Positions 1 through 8,910 are shown, counted from the first letter of the stretch. The stretch is DNA of 64,000 nt from Mycolicibacterium mucogenicum DSM 44124 (GCF_005670685.2 NZ_CP062008.1:4960001-5024000); one strand, 5' to 3'. The notes: generated by a model not told the origin, from the sequence alone. Program-made: numbers and translations.

Positions 1-1326
1 TTCGAGCGACTGCTGGTGTCGCAGTCCACCGACTTCTTCAACCGCGAACGCTACGAGGTCCGCGGCGACGAGTTGGTCCGCATCGACGTCCCCACCGACG
101 CCGCGATCTCCATTCACCGCGAATGGCTCCTGATCCGGCCGCGCGCCGAATGGACCGTCGGCGAGACGACGTACGCGGCGGGAACGCTATTGGCCGCGCG
201 CTATGACGACTACCTCGCCGGAAACCGCGATCTGAGCGTGGTTTTCGAGCCCGACGACCACAGCAGCATGCAGAACTTCGCGTGGACCCGCGACCGGCTG
301 TTGCTGCAGACGCTGGTGGACGTCATCGGTCACATCGAGCTCGTCACCCCCGGCACGTGGGAGCGCGAGGACATCCCCGGCGTGCCGAAGCACGCCACCA
401 CGGTCATCGTCGACGTCGACGAGTACGGCGACGAAATCTTCCTGGACTCAAGCGGATTCGACAGCCCGTCGCGTCTGCTCTGGGGTCACGCCGGTGGTGA
501 GGTCACCGAGATCAAGCGCGCACCGGGATTCTTCGACGCCTCCGAGGTCGAGGTGTCGCAGCATTTCGCTACATCCGCCGACGGTACGCGCATCCCGTAT
601 TTCGTTGTGGGACAACGCGGTGTCACCGAGCCGCGCAAGACGTTGCTGAGCGGGTACGGCGGCTTCGAGTCGTCGCTGCTGCCCGGCTACGCCGGGGTGC
701 TCGGCCGGTTGTGGCTGACCAAGGGCGGTACGTACGTCGAGGCCAACATCCGCGGCGGCGGCGAGTACGGGCCGCGCTGGCACACCCAGGCCATGCGCGA
801 GGGCCGTCACCTCGTCTATGAGGACTTCGCCGCCGTCGCAGCCGATCTGGTGCGCCGCGGCATCACCACCGTCGAACAACTCGCCGCCGAGGGCGGCAGC
901 AACGGCGGTCTGCTCATGGGCGTCATGCTCACGCGGTATCCGGAGTTGTTCGGCGCGTTGGTGTGCAGCGTGCCGTTGCTCGACATGAAGCGGTATCACC
1001 TGCTGCTCGCCGGCGCGTCGTGGGTGGCCGAGTACGGCGACCCCGACAACCCCGATGACTGGGAGTTCATCTCGAAGTACTCGCCGTACCAGAACATCTC
1101 GGCCGACCGGAAGTACCCGGCGCTGCTGATGACCACGTCGACGCGCGACGACCGGGTACACCCGGGCCATGCGCGGAAGATGACGGCGGCCCTCGAAGCC
1201 GTCGGCCACCGCGTCCACTACTACGAGAACATCGAGGGCGGGCACGGCGGGGCCGCGGACAATTCGCAGGCCGCGTTCAAGGCCGCGCTGGTCTACTCGT
1301 TCCTGGAGCGCACCGTCGGCTCGTGA
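1..1326 (+). CDS. Prolyl oligopeptidase family serine peptidase (5' truncated)
   Basis: C-terminal 441 residues of a prolyl oligopeptidase (S9) enzyme; the reading frame is open to the first base, so the start lies outside the window. The visible part holds the end of the beta-propeller and the whole alpha/beta-hydrolase domain. The nucleophile sits in GGSNGGL (Ser at about visible residue 300), the acid in TRDDRVHPGH (about 383) and the catalytic His in EGGHGGAAD (about 415). The family cleaves after proline in short peptides, usually in the cytosol. Full-length relatives are about 670-700 aa, so about 240 residues are missing. It matches Rv0457c in type and position relative to groEL2 (from memory). 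It converges with the next gene across a hairpin. Confidence 0.93.
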   Translation, partial: FERLLVSQSTDFFNRERYEVRGDELVRIDVPTDAAISIHREWLLIRPRAEWTVGETTYAAGTLLAARYDDYLAGNRDLSVVFEPDDHSSMQNFAWTRDRLLLQTLVDVIGHIELVTPGTWEREDIPGVPKHATTVIVDVDEYGDEIFLDSSGFDSPSRLLWGHAGGEVTEIKRAPGFFDASEVEVSQHFATSADGTRIPYFVVGQRGVTEPRKTLLSGYGGFESSLLPGYAGVLGRLWLTKGGTYVEANIRGGGEYGPRWHTQAMREGRHLVYEDFAAVAADLVRRGITTVEQLAAEGGSNGGLLMGVMLTRYPELFGALVCSVPLLDMKRYHLLLAGASWVAEYGDPDNPDDWEFISKYSPYQNISADRKYPALLMTTSTRDDRVHPGHARKMTAALEAVGHRVHYYENIEGGHGGAADNSQAAFKAALVYSFLERTVGS

Positions 1327-1329
1327 TTA

Positions 1330-1368
1330 GTGCACGATTTTCCGCGCCGGCCGCGGATTTTCGTGCAC
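1330..1368. terminator. Long inverted repeat between convergent genes
   Basis: Arms GTGCACGA and TCGTGCAC, then symmetric TTT/TTT internal bulges, then TCCGCG and CGCGGA around a 5-nt loop. It lies between two convergent stop codons (1326 and 1378) with no long T tract, so it probably terminates or insulates both directions. Confidence 0.55.
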
Positions 1369-1377
1369 AAATCCCGG

Positions 1378-2262
1378 TCAGGAGGCGGCCGGAGCGGCCA
1401 CCGGCCTGGGCTTGCGGACCACCCGTCGACCCAGGTTGCCCAGCAGCGTGAAGAGCACGCCCAGCACCACGAGTCCGCCGCCGATAGCGAGCGTGATGTT
1501 GAGCCACTGGTGGGCGTTGGCGATCGCCGTGTCGACCATGACGTCGGCCACCTGGCGGACGTTGCCGGTGGTGCGGTTCAGCCCGTCGTTGATGTAGCGC
1601 CGACCCGCCTCGATGCCGGCCCAGCCGGCGGCGCCGACGATCATGGTCGAGATACCGAGGGCGGCAACGGTTTTCCCGCGGGACCGGGTCACCGCCAGAG
1701 TGAGCAGGGCGAACACGCCCGTCAGTACGCAGATGCCGATGCGCGCCCACGGTCCCCACGTCGTCGCCGCGCGGAACTGGCCGGGCCGCAACGACTGGGC
1801 CGAGTCGGTGATCGGTACTTCGATCTTCGACGGGACACGGATGCCGAACGCCGACAGCGTCGCCTTGAACGATCGGTCCGACAACATCGGCGACAGGTCG
1901 ATGGTCCAGCGGCCAGATGAGTCCGAGTGGGCCATGGTGTCGGTGAACAGCCAATCGTGCGCGTAGCCGTTCGCGGCGCCGAACTGCCCCGGGAACGCCG
2001 AGCTGGACGTGTAGATACCGGCGGCACTCGACACGGTGCTGGTACTCAGGTCGTAGCCCGCGCTGGTGGCCAGCCTGTTGACCTGGATGCCCAGCTCGCT
2101 GGCCGTGGCCTTCTGCAGCTCATGGTTCTTGGCTGCCGTGGTGGCCAGCGCGACGTAGCCGCCCCGGTCGACAAGTGTGTGCTGCGCCCAGCAGACCGGC
2201 ACAGCCACCGCCACAGCGACGGTGGTGACCAGCCACAACAGCAGTGTCGCGACGAATCGCAA
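1378..2262 (-). CDS. Conserved membrane protein of unknown function
   Basis: 294 aa. An N-terminal hydrophobic helix (about residues 4-25, signal-anchor like) is followed by an extracytoplasmic domain of about 150 residues and then three hydrophobic helices (about 180-200, 208-228, 255-280), ending in a basic, Pro/Ala-rich tail. The TTG start is chosen because AGGAGG lies 4 bases upstream and no better start exists. It is 27 bp downstream of ppk2 on the same strand and may be co-transcribed with it. I recognise no enzymatic motif. The extracytoplasmic loop and lack of conserved polar residues in the helices suggest a structural or sensory membrane protein rather than a transporter, but that is inference. 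Confidence 0.75.
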   Translation of the reverse strand: MRFVATLLLWLVTTVAVAVAVPVCWAQHTLVDRGGYVALATTAAKNHELQKATASELGIQVNRLATSAGYDLSTSTVSSAAGIYTSSSAFPGQFGAANGYAHDWLFTDTMAHSDSSGRWTIDLSPMLSDRSFKATLSAFGIRVPSKIEVPITDSAQSLRPGQFRAATTWGPWARIGICVLTGVFALLTLAVTRSRGKTVAALGISTMIVGAAGWAGIEAGRRYINDGLNRTTGNVRQVADVMVDTAIANAHQWLNITLAIGGGLVVLGVLFTLLGNLGRRVVRKPRPVAAPAAS

Positions 2263-2289
2263 GCGCCCTCCTACGTTGGTGGGCGCTGC

Positions 2290-3156
2290 TCAGTCGGACA
2301 GCGCCCGTCCCACGATCAGCGGATCGGCGTGTCCGACCACCTCATGGTCCTTGTTGTCGTAATCGAACTTACCGAGAACATGCCGCATGGCGTTGATCCG
2401 GGCGCGCTTCTTGTCGTTGCTCTTCACCACGGTCCACGGCGCAACCTCGGTGTCCGTCCACGCGAACATCTCTTCCTTAGCCGCGGTGTAGGCATCCCAC
2501 TTGTCCAGCGAGGCCAGATCCGTCGGCGAGAGTTTCCACTGCCGCACCGGGTCGACCTGACGGATCGTGAAGCGGGTGCGCTGCTCGGCCTGCGTCACCG
2601 AGAACCACAGCTTGGTGAGGCTGATGCCGTCGTTGGCCAGCATCTGTTCGAAAAGCGGTGCCTGACGGACGAATTCGGCGTGCTGCTTGGGCGTACAGTA
2701 GCCCATCACGCGCTCGACGCCGGCCCGGTTGTACCAGGAGCGGTCGAACAGCACGATCTCGCCGGCGGCCGGCAGGTGCGTGACGTACCGCTGGAAGTAC
2801 CACTGGGTGCGTTCCCGCTCGGTCGGCTTCTCCAGCGCGACGACGCGGGCCCCGCGCGGGTTGAGGTGCTCCATGAACCGCTTGATGGTGCCGCCCTTAC
2901 CGGCGGCGTCACGGCCCTCGAAGACGATGACGTGCCGCAGCCCGTTGGTCTGGCTCCACTTCTGCAGCTTCAGCAGCTCGATCTGCAGCAGACGCTTCTG
3001 CTCTTCGTACTCGTCACGCTTCATGCGCTCGTCGTACGGGTACCCCTCGCGCCAGGTGTCGACGACTTCCCCGCTGGGCAGCAGCACCAGTTCGGGGTCG
3101 TCGTCGTCATCATCGCGGACGGTGTAGGTCTCAGCAGCAGAAGCGTCGAGGGTCAC
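2290..3156 (-). CDS. ppk2: Polyphosphate kinase 2
   Basis: 288 aa, the usual length of one-domain PPK2. It transfers phosphate between polyphosphate and nucleoside di- or monophosphates in the cytosol. The Walker A-like loop FEGRDAAGKGGTIKR lies at about residues 80-95, the lid region follows (LEKPTERERTQWYFQRYV), and the Walker B-like DRSWYNRAGVERVMGYC is at about 140-156. All residues expected for catalysis appear present. The N-terminus has a run of six Asp residues, which is unusual but lies outside the catalytic core. GTG start. The class cannot be fixed by eye; the single domain and sequence resemble mycobacterial PPK2 (Rv3232c type), which favours GTP synthesis. Confidence 0.93.
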   Translation of the reverse strand: MTLDASAAETYTVRDDDDDDPELVLLPSGEVVDTWREGYPYDERMKRDEYEEQKRLLQIELLKLQKWSQTNGLRHVIVFEGRDAAGKGGTIKRFMEHLNPRGARVVALEKPTERERTQWYFQRYVTHLPAAGEIVLFDRSWYNRAGVERVMGYCTPKQHAEFVRQAPLFEQMLANDGISLTKLWFSVTQAEQRTRFTIRQVDPVRQWKLSPTDLASLDKWDAYTAAKEEMFAWTDTEVAPWTVVKSNDKKRARINAMRHVLGKFDYDNKDHEVVGHADPLIVGRALSD

Positions 3157-3217
3157 CGGCCGAAACTAGCTGGCAGGCCGAACCTGCCGGTGACGCCTTG
3201 GTGAACAACTGGTGGTG

Positions 3218-4735
3218 CTACTTGGCGGTGCGCTTGGGCCGGATCAACGACACCTTGGTGAGGACGTTGTTCATGCGGGCCAGGGCCTTCATCGAGTTGT
3301 GGTAGTAGTTGCCGCCCGTGCCCTTGCTCGTGCGCGGCTCGACGACCGTCTCCTGGCGGCAGAACTTGCGGATGCCGTCGGCGCCGCCGAACCGCGCGCC
3401 GATGCCCGACGTCTTCCAGCCGCCCATCGGCGCGGTGGTGCACATCAGGTTGGCCAGCACGTCGTTGATGTTCACCGCGCCGCAGTCGAGCTGCAGAGCC
3501 ACATCCTTGGCCCGCTGCACGTCGCCCGAGAACACGGTCGCGCTCAGGCCATAGGGGCTGTCGTTGGCCAGACGGACCGCCTCGCCGACGGTCGCGACCT
3601 TCATGATCGGGAGGGTCGGGCCGAACGTCTCCTCCGTCATGCACGCCATCGAGTGGTCGACGTCGACCAGCACCGTCGGCGGGTAGAAGCTGCCCGGGCC
3701 GTCGGGGCGCTTGCCGCCGGTCAGCGCGCGGGCGCCGGCCGCCACGGCCTCGTTGACGTGCCGCTCGGTGATGTCCACCTGACTGGCGTCGATCTGCGCG
3801 CCGAGGTGGTAGCCCTCACCGGCGCCCACCTTGAGGTTCTGCACCGCCTTGACGACGGCTTCGACGAACGCGTCGTAGGCCGGTTCCAGCACGTAGACAC
3901 GCTCGACGGACACACACGTCTGCCCCGCGTTGAACATCGCGCCCCAGACCGCGGCGTTGGCGGCCAGCTCCACGTCGGCATCCTCGAGGACGATCATCGG
4001 GTCCTTGCCGCCGAGTTCGAGACTGACCGGGGTGAGGCGGCGCGCCGCGCGCTCCATGACCTTGCTGCCCGTGGCCGTCGAGCCGGTGAACTGGATGAAG
4101 TCGGAGTTGTCGATGACGGCCTCGGACACCTCGCGGGCGCCCTGCGCCAGGGCCAGCACCTCGGGGGCGCCGGAGTCGGTCCAGCCGCGCAGCAGCAGCT
4201 CGGCGGTCAGCGGGGTCCGCTCGGACGGCTTGAGCAGGACCGCACAACCGGCCGCGAGTGCCCCGATGGCGTCCATCAACGCGTTGGCCACCGGGTAGTT
4301 CCAGGGCGCGATGATGCCGACGACCGCACGCGGGCGGTAGTGCACGGTGATCTTCTTGACCGACAGCATGGGCAAGGGCGCGGGGCGGGTGTCGGGCGCC
4401 AGCGCCTTCTCCATGGTCTTCACCACGTACGAGATGATCAGGATCGCCAGCGGGATCTCGGCCTTGGCGTCGACCATCGACTTGCCGGTCTCGCGGATCA
4501 GCAGGGCCTCGACCTCGTCGCGGTGGTCGTTCAACCACACCGCGAAACGAGCCAGCACCTTCGCCCGGCCCTGCGGCCCGCGGGCTTCCCATTCGCGCTG
4601 CGCGGCGCGCAGGCCGGCGGCGATGCGAGGGACGTCGGCCGGGTCCGTCCAGCTCACGGTTCCTGCGATGGCACCTGTGGCGGGGTCGTAAATGGTGCCG
4701 GAGCCGGGCGAACGGACGTCAGACGTAGCGGTCAT
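3218..4735 (-). CDS. NAD(P)-dependent aldehyde dehydrogenase (succinic semialdehyde dehydrogenase-like)
   Basis: 505 aa from the ATG at 4735 (MTATSDVRS); an in-frame extension to 4792 exists but adds an unlikely leader. Complete ALDH fold: the substrate channel Asn in APWNYPVANAL, the cofactor Gly motif FTGSTATGSKV, the general-base Glu in LELGGKDP, and the nucleophile Cys in NAGQTCVSVERVYV. C-terminal EETFGPTLPI and SPYGLSATVFSGD are also typical. It oxidises an aldehyde to the acid in the cytosol. The pattern resembles the SSADH branch, including GabD2-like mycobacterial proteins, but substrate cannot be assigned from motifs. It lies upstream of ppk2 with a 61-bp gap, so operon membership is uncertain. 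Confidence 0.92.
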   Translation of the reverse strand: MTATSDVRSPGSGTIYDPATGAIAGTVSWTDPADVPRIAAGLRAAQREWEARGPQGRAKVLARFAVWLNDHRDEVEALLIRETGKSMVDAKAEIPLAILIISYVVKTMEKALAPDTRPAPLPMLSVKKITVHYRPRAVVGIIAPWNYPVANALMDAIGALAAGCAVLLKPSERTPLTAELLLRGWTDSGAPEVLALAQGAREVSEAVIDNSDFIQFTGSTATGSKVMERAARRLTPVSLELGGKDPMIVLEDADVELAANAAVWGAMFNAGQTCVSVERVYVLEPAYDAFVEAVVKAVQNLKVGAGEGYHLGAQIDASQVDITERHVNEAVAAGARALTGGKRPDGPGSFYPPTVLVDVDHSMACMTEETFGPTLPIMKVATVGEAVRLANDSPYGLSATVFSGDVQRAKDVALQLDCGAVNINDVLANLMCTTAPMGGWKTSGIGARFGGADGIRKFCRQETVVEPRTSKGTGGNYYHNSMKALARMNNVLTKVSLIRPKRTAK

Positions 4736-4816
4736 ACCGCCATCGTAACGACCGGGTGTGACGCGGGTCGCACCCGGCTTGACGCGTGTCAAAACCGAGG
4801 CGTACCGCGCCTGGCG

Positions 4817-5389
4817 CTAGAGGATGACGCCAGGGCTTTCCGCCGGGCCGTCGGTGACCAATCGGGTCGCCAGGCAGACCAGACTGGACCCGAACAGCAA
4901 GGCACCGACGGTGTCCGTGAAGTAGTGGTACGTGAAGGCCTGCCCGAGCATGCCCAACGGAACGAAGACGCCGGCCAGCACGCGTGACCACAGCACCGCC
5001 CCGGCTGCCACGACGATCACGCCCAGCACCGTCACCGCCAGCACGGTGTGCCCACTCGGATACGCCAGCGCCCCGCCCTTGTGACGGCCGAACAGCTCTT
5101 TCAGTCCGCGCTCGATGAACACCGCCAGCTGGGGCGTCAACGCGATGACCGCCGCGAGGCGCCAGCGCTTGTGCCACAACGCGATTCCCACCGCGATCAC
5201 CAGCATCACCATGAGCACGCGTGGATCGGTGAAGAAAAGCAGCCAACCCGAGTACGGCTGACCGGCCCGGCCCGCGCGCTGGAAAACGTCGTCGACCGGC
5301 GTCGAGGTCTTACCGACAACCCACCCCAGCAGGGCCATCATCACCAGTCCGACCGGCGGCCACCAGCGGACGAACTTCTCAGCCGTCAT
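4817..5389 (-). CDS. PAP2-family membrane phosphatase
   Basis: 190 aa integral membrane protein with about five hydrophobic helices. The three PAP2 signature parts are visible: KELFGRHKG (degenerate KxxxxxxRP), YPSGHT at about residue 123, and HYFTD with the catalytic His and supporting Asp at about 155-160. Relatives dephosphorylate lipid phosphates such as phosphatidic acid or polyprenyl diphosphate on the outer face of the membrane. The first motif lacks the usual Pro after Arg, so activity is likely but not certain. Its ATG overlaps the stop of the DinB gene by 4 bp, so the two are translationally coupled. Confidence 0.85.
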   Translation of the reverse strand: MTAEKFVRWWPPVGLVMMALLGWVVGKTSTPVDDVFQRAGRAGQPYSGWLLFFTDPRVLMVMLVIAVGIALWHKRWRLAAVIALTPQLAVFIERGLKELFGRHKGGALAYPSGHTVLAVTVLGVIVVAAGAVLWSRVLAGVFVPLGMLGQAFTYHYFTDTVGALLFGSSLVCLATRLVTDGPAESPGVIL

Positions 5390-5919
5390 CTGTGCGCGGC
5401 GATGCCCCGCACGTACGCGGCCTGCCCGAGGTGCTGCGCGCAGTCGTCGACGATGCTGACGAGTCGCACGCTCGCGGTGACCGGCGGATTCCAGCGTCGG
5501 TCGACGATCCGCTCGAGTTCCTCGGGCGTCACGGTCGCGACGTACTCGAGCGTGACCTTGTGCACGGCGCGGTAGTAGCCGACCAGAAGCTCGACCGGCG
5601 GCCGCACCTTGCCGACGTCCTCGGCGGTGTGGCCGTACCCGATGTCGTAGCCGGGCGCGTCGCTCTTCGGCAGGTCGAGCGCGAACCGCTGCTCCCAGCC
5701 TTCACTGGTCCAGACCTGCTCGATGCCCGCGACATCGCACAGTTGCATGTCCTGACACCGCGCGCTGTGCCACAGCAGCCACGCGATGCTGTTGGCCTCC
5801 GGCGTCGGCCGCCAGAGCGACACCTCTTCGGTCAGGCCGTCGGTGACCTCGTCGACGTGCTCGATGAGCCGAGTGAACGAGTCGCGCAACAGTTCCCGCG
5901 CCGCAGCGGTGTCAGACAT
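5386..5919 (-). CDS. DinB-superfamily protein
   Basis: 177 aa from ATG at 5919 (MSDTAAARELL); the frame runs open to 6039 but the extra part is Arg-rich read-through of intergenic DNA. Four-helix DinB/YfiT-like fold with the metal-binding pattern of the family: His in LLWHSARCQD (about 50) and His in DDCAQHLGQAAYVRG near the C-terminus. Many actinobacterial members are mycothiol-dependent enzymes; the specific reaction here is unknown. It is the first gene of a pair with the PAP2 phosphatase (ATGA overlap). A VOC gene lies 26 bp upstream on the same strand, so a three-gene transcript is plausible. Confidence 0.85.
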   Translation of the reverse strand: MSDTAAARELLRDSFTRLIEHVDEVTDGLTEEVSLWRPTPEANSIAWLLWHSARCQDMQLCDVAGIEQVWTSEGWEQRFALDLPKSDAPGYDIGYGHTAEDVGKVRPPVELLVGYYRAVHKVTLEYVATVTPEELERIVDRRWNPPVTASVRLVSIVDDCAQHLGQAAYVRGIAAHR

Positions 5920-5945
5920 GTCGCCGACGCTACCGGAGCTCACCG

Positions 5946-6329
5946 CTACCCGGCCGCGCCATGGAAGACCGCCTCGACGTTGTTGCCGTCGGGGTCGCGG
6001 ACGAAGGCTCCGAAGTAGCCGGGGTGGTATTCGGGCCACAGCCGGGGCGCGTGCAGGGACTCGGCACCGACCTTGACCGCGGCGTCGTGGAACGCGGTGA
6101 CCGCATCGGTGTCCGCGGCCTGGAATGCGAAGTGCACCTCGCGGTTCGGGCCCGAGGCCTCGCCAGCGCTGGCATCGGCGATCCAGAAGTCCGGCTTGCC
6201 GTCGCGGCCGTAACCGATGGCGATGCCGAAATCCAGCTGCCGGCTGAACCCGAGGACACCGAGAACGGTGTCGTAGAACTGCTGGGACTTGGCCCAGTCA
6301 CTGCAGTTGATACCGAAGTGGTCGATCAT
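5946..6329 (-). CDS. VOC-family (glyoxalase/dioxygenase fold) protein
   Basis: 127 aa, the normal length of a single VOC unit made of two beta-alpha-beta-beta-beta modules. N-terminal IDHFGINCSDWAKSQQFYD has the typical first metal-ligand His and the helix that follows; the C-terminal FVRDPDGNNVEAVFH carries the final Glu ligand. Family members include glyoxalase I, extradiol dioxygenases and antibiotic-binding proteins; there is not enough in the sequence to choose. ATG start. It is upstream of the DinB and PAP2 genes on the same strand. Confidence 0.87.
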   Translation of the reverse strand: MIDHFGINCSDWAKSQQFYDTVLGVLGFSRQLDFGIAIGYGRDGKPDFWIADASAGEASGPNREVHFAFQAADTDAVTAFHDAAVKVGAESLHAPRLWPEYHPGYFGAFVRDPDGNNVEAVFHGAAG

Positions 6330-6360
6330 GCCCCGATCGTGCCACGGGGCACCGACAACA

Positions 6361-6397
6361 TCGGAGCGACGAACCCGGGATGTATCCGCCGCTCCGA
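6361..6397 (-). terminator. Hairpin downstream of the PadR-like gene
   Basis: Perfect 8-bp arms TCGGAGCG and CGCTCCGA with a 21-nt loop, 14 bp after the stop codon at 6411. No T tract, as is common in mycobacterial terminators. Confidence 0.45.
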
Positions 6398-6410
6398 TAG
6401 TTGCTATCCG

Positions 6411-7016
6411 TCAGTTGTCGGCCAGGGTCCGGTACAGCGTCTTCTTGGCCTCGGCGACCGCGGCGGACAGTGTGGTGACCGCCGTCTTCAGGTCAGCCTT
6501 CTGCGCGTCATTGCCGGTGAACTTGATCGTGCGCGCCAGGCCGGCGAGCTCGAACAAATCCTTGCGCAGCTTGATGACATCGCCGAACTTCCCCGCCTGC
6601 CCGAGGAACGCCTGCACCGTCTCGCTGTTGACACCGCGCCAGGCGAGCAGCTGCTCACCGAACTCGGTCAGCGTCGCGACGCCGTCCTCGACCGTGGCCA
6701 CGCCGCGGGCCGCGAGCAGCGAGATGACGAACTCCACCTTGTCGACCGGCGGCGTGAACGCACCGTCGGTGATCTCCGAAACCCGCTGCGAGAGCTGCTC
6801 GGCGGTGGCCGGGCCTTCCTGTAGTAGCGCGGCCGCGGCAATCGCGGCACGCTTGAGACGACCCTTGAAGAAGTGGTGCCCGGCAGCCGGACCGAAGCCG
6901 CCGCCGAATCCGCCACCGAAGCCCGGGCCGCCGGGACCACCCGCGCCCGGACCGAAGCCCCCGAATCCGGGGCCGAAGCCCCCACCGAAACCGGGGCCGA
7001 AACCAGCTGAGAACAT
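6411..7016 (-). CDS. Gly/Phe-rich PadR-like winged-helix regulator
   Basis: 201 aa from ATG at 7016, preceded by AAAGGA. The first about 45 residues are a low-complexity Gly/Phe/Pro tract (repeats of GFGPGFGG). Then a basic stretch (HHFFKGRLKRA) leads into a winged-helix region, with helix AIAAAALLQEGPATAEQLSQRV and a wing ending in GVATVEDGVATLTEFGEQLL. The C-terminal half is helical and suited to dimerisation. This architecture, a Gly-rich head on a PadR-like DNA-binding domain, occurs in actinobacterial repressors. An inverted repeat 20 bp upstream of the start supports autoregulation. What it senses is unknown, and the PadR assignment is by pattern only. Confidence 0.7.
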   Translation of the reverse strand: MFSAGFGPGFGGGFGPGFGGFGPGAGGPGGPGFGGGFGGGFGPAAGHHFFKGRLKRAAIAAAALLQEGPATAEQLSQRVSEITDGAFTPPVDKVEFVISLLAARGVATVEDGVATLTEFGEQLLAWRGVNSETVQAFLGQAGKFGDVIKLRKDLFELAGLARTIKFTGNDAQKADLKTAVTTLSAAVAEAKKTLYRTLADN

Positions 7017-7036
7017 CGCAATTCCTTTCGTTGATT

Positions 7037-7067
7037 CGATGCATCTTGTACCTATCACGATACATCG
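7037..7067. promoter_or_regulatory. Inverted repeat, putative PadR-type operator
   Basis: Arms CGATGCATC (7037-7045) and GATACATCG (7059-7067) match at 8 of 9 positions around a 13-bp spacer. It lies in the 133-bp gap between the PadR-like gene (start 7016, minus) and the amidohydrolase (start 7150, plus), so a bound regulator could act on both. Confidence 0.55.
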
Positions 7068-7149
7068 GTTTTGCAATGCCTAGCCGTTCTAACTTCAACT
7101 CAAAGCCAACTCACAGATCTGATGACGGCCTGAGTCGTACGTTGTTCAC

Positions 7150-8886
7150 ATGAACGCAGCGGGCGTCGCCTACGACATCGTCATTCGCAACGGACTCATC
7201 GCCGACGGGTTGGGCGGCACCCCCTTTCGGGGCGATGTCGCAGTTCAGGACGGTTTCATCGCGGCGGTCGGCACCATCGACGGGAACGGCGCCCGCGAGA
7301 TCGACGCCACCGGCCTGCTCGTCACCCCGGGCTTCGTGGACCTGCACACCCACTACGACGGACAGGCCATCTGGTCCGACCGAATGACCCCGTCTTCCGC
7401 TCACGGCGTAACGACCGCCGTCATGGGCAACTGCGGTGTCGGCTTCGCGCCCTGTCGCCCGGACGACCACGACGTACTCGTCGACGTGATGGCCGGCGTC
7501 GAGGACATCCCCGGTGTCGTCATGGTCGACGGACTGCCCTGGACCTGGGAGACCTTCCCCGAATTCCTGGACGCCGTGGCGGCGCGACAACGGGATATCG
7601 ATGTGGCCGCGTTCCTCCCCCATTCGCCGCTGCGGGTGTACGTCATGGGCCGGCGCGGCGTCGACCGTGAACCGGCCACGCCCGAGGACCTGGCGCTGAT
7701 GCGCAAGCTCGCGGCCGAAGCCGTGGAGTGCGGCGCGCTGGGCTTCGCGTCGTCGCGGCTGACGCTGCACAAGACCTCTGGCGGGCAGCCCATTCCGAGC
7801 CACGACGCCGCACAGGTCGAGATCGAGGCCATCGCCCGCGGCGTCGAGGACGGTGGCGGCGGACTGATCCAGTTCGTGCCCGACCTGCTGGCCGGCGACT
7901 ACGAGGTCGCGCTGAAGACCGTGTTCGACGTCGCGGCCGACGTCGGCCTGCCCGTCACGTTCACCCTGGCCGTCGGCAATGCCGGACCGGCCACATTCGA
8001 GGACGCGTTACGGATGGTCGAGAAGGCCAACAGCGATGGCGGTTCGATCTCGGCGCAGATTTTCCCGCGGCCCATCGGCCTCGTCATCGGCCTGGAGCTG
8101 TCCGGCAATCCGTTCGTGCTGTATCCGTCGTACCGCGAGATCGCCGACCTACCGCTGCCCGAGCGCGTCGCCGAGATGCGCAAAACCGAAGTCCGCCAAC
8201 GCATCCTGAACGACACGGCAGCCGCCGACGGCCACCCACTCATGTTCGCGGTGCAGGCATGGGACTACATGTTCCCCCTCGGCACTCCCCCGAATTACGA
8301 ACCCGCACCGTCGGATTCGATCGCCGCCCGGGCCGCCGCCCGCGGCATCAGTCCGCTCGAGGAGGCCTACGACCGCGTCCTCGACGACGACGGTCACGCC
8401 ATGCTGCTGGTCACCCTCGCCAACTTCCGTGACGGTTCCCTCGACACCGTCGCCGAACTGATCCAGCGCGACGACGTCATCCTCGGCCTCGGCGACGGTG
8501 GCGCGCACTACGGAATGATCTGCGACGCATCATTTCCCACGTACCTGCTGACGCACTGGGTGCGCGACCGCGCCGCCGGCCGGCTGGACCTGGCGCACGC
8601 AGTGAAGGAGCTGACGTCGGTACCGGCGCGCGTTGCCGGCCTGAACGACCGCGGCCGAATCGCGGTGGGCTACAAGGCCGATCTCAACGTGATCGACCAG
8701 GACGCGCTGACACTGCACAAGCCGACCATCGAACACGACCTGCCCGCCGGCGGGCGCCGCCTGGACCAGACGGCCGACGGCTACGTCGCGACGATCGTGT
8801 CCGGCGAGATCATCGCGGAGAACGGGGTACCCACGGCGGCCCGGCCGGGACGGCTGGTGCGCGGCCGGCAACCCGCACCGGCGTGA
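7150..8886 (+). CDS. Amidohydrolase, N-acyl-D-amino-acid deacylase-like
   Basis: 578 aa. The N-terminal beta-sandwich segment (DIVIRNGLIADGLGG...) is followed by the TIM-barrel metal motif VDLHTHYDGQ at about residues 65-74. It continues with GVTTAVMGNCGVGFAPC, seen in D-aminoacylases and related enzymes with a metal-bridging Cys, and LGDGGAHYGMICDASFPT near the C-terminus. It ends with a typical GRIAVGYKADLNVID segment. Members hydrolyse amide bonds of N-acyl-D-amino acids or related compounds in the cytosol. Mycobacteria hold several such paralogues of unknown substrate. It diverges from the PadR-like gene over a shared operator. ATG start; no good Shine-Dalgarno sequence is visible. Confidence 0.88.
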   Translation: MNAAGVAYDIVIRNGLIADGLGGTPFRGDVAVQDGFIAAVGTIDGNGAREIDATGLLVTPGFVDLHTHYDGQAIWSDRMTPSSAHGVTTAVMGNCGVGFAPCRPDDHDVLVDVMAGVEDIPGVVMVDGLPWTWETFPEFLDAVAARQRDIDVAAFLPHSPLRVYVMGRRGVDREPATPEDLALMRKLAAEAVECGALGFASSRLTLHKTSGGQPIPSHDAAQVEIEAIARGVEDGGGGLIQFVPDLLAGDYEVALKTVFDVAADVGLPVTFTLAVGNAGPATFEDALRMVEKANSDGGSISAQIFPRPIGLVIGLELSGNPFVLYPSYREIADLPLPERVAEMRKTEVRQRILNDTAAADGHPLMFAVQAWDYMFPLGTPPNYEPAPSDSIAARAAARGISPLEEAYDRVLDDDGHAMLLVTLANFRDGSLDTVAELIQRDDVILGLGDGGAHYGMICDASFPTYLLTHWVRDRAAGRLDLAHAVKELTSVPARVAGLNDRGRIAVGYKADLNVIDQDALTLHKPTIEHDLPAGGRRLDQTADGYVATIVSGEIIAENGVPTAARPGRLVRGRQPAPA

Positions 8887-8910
8887 GCGGCGCCGACCTA
8901 TCCTGACCTC

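Noticed and set aside
3212..4987. 591-codon frame opposite the aldehyde dehydrogenase
   Set aside because: Shadow of a well-supported gene with catalytic motifs; no start signal or domains.
6655..7098. Alternative frames through the Gly/Phe-rich head of the PadR-like gene
   Set aside because: Only one frame continues into a winged-helix domain and has AAAGGA before its start.
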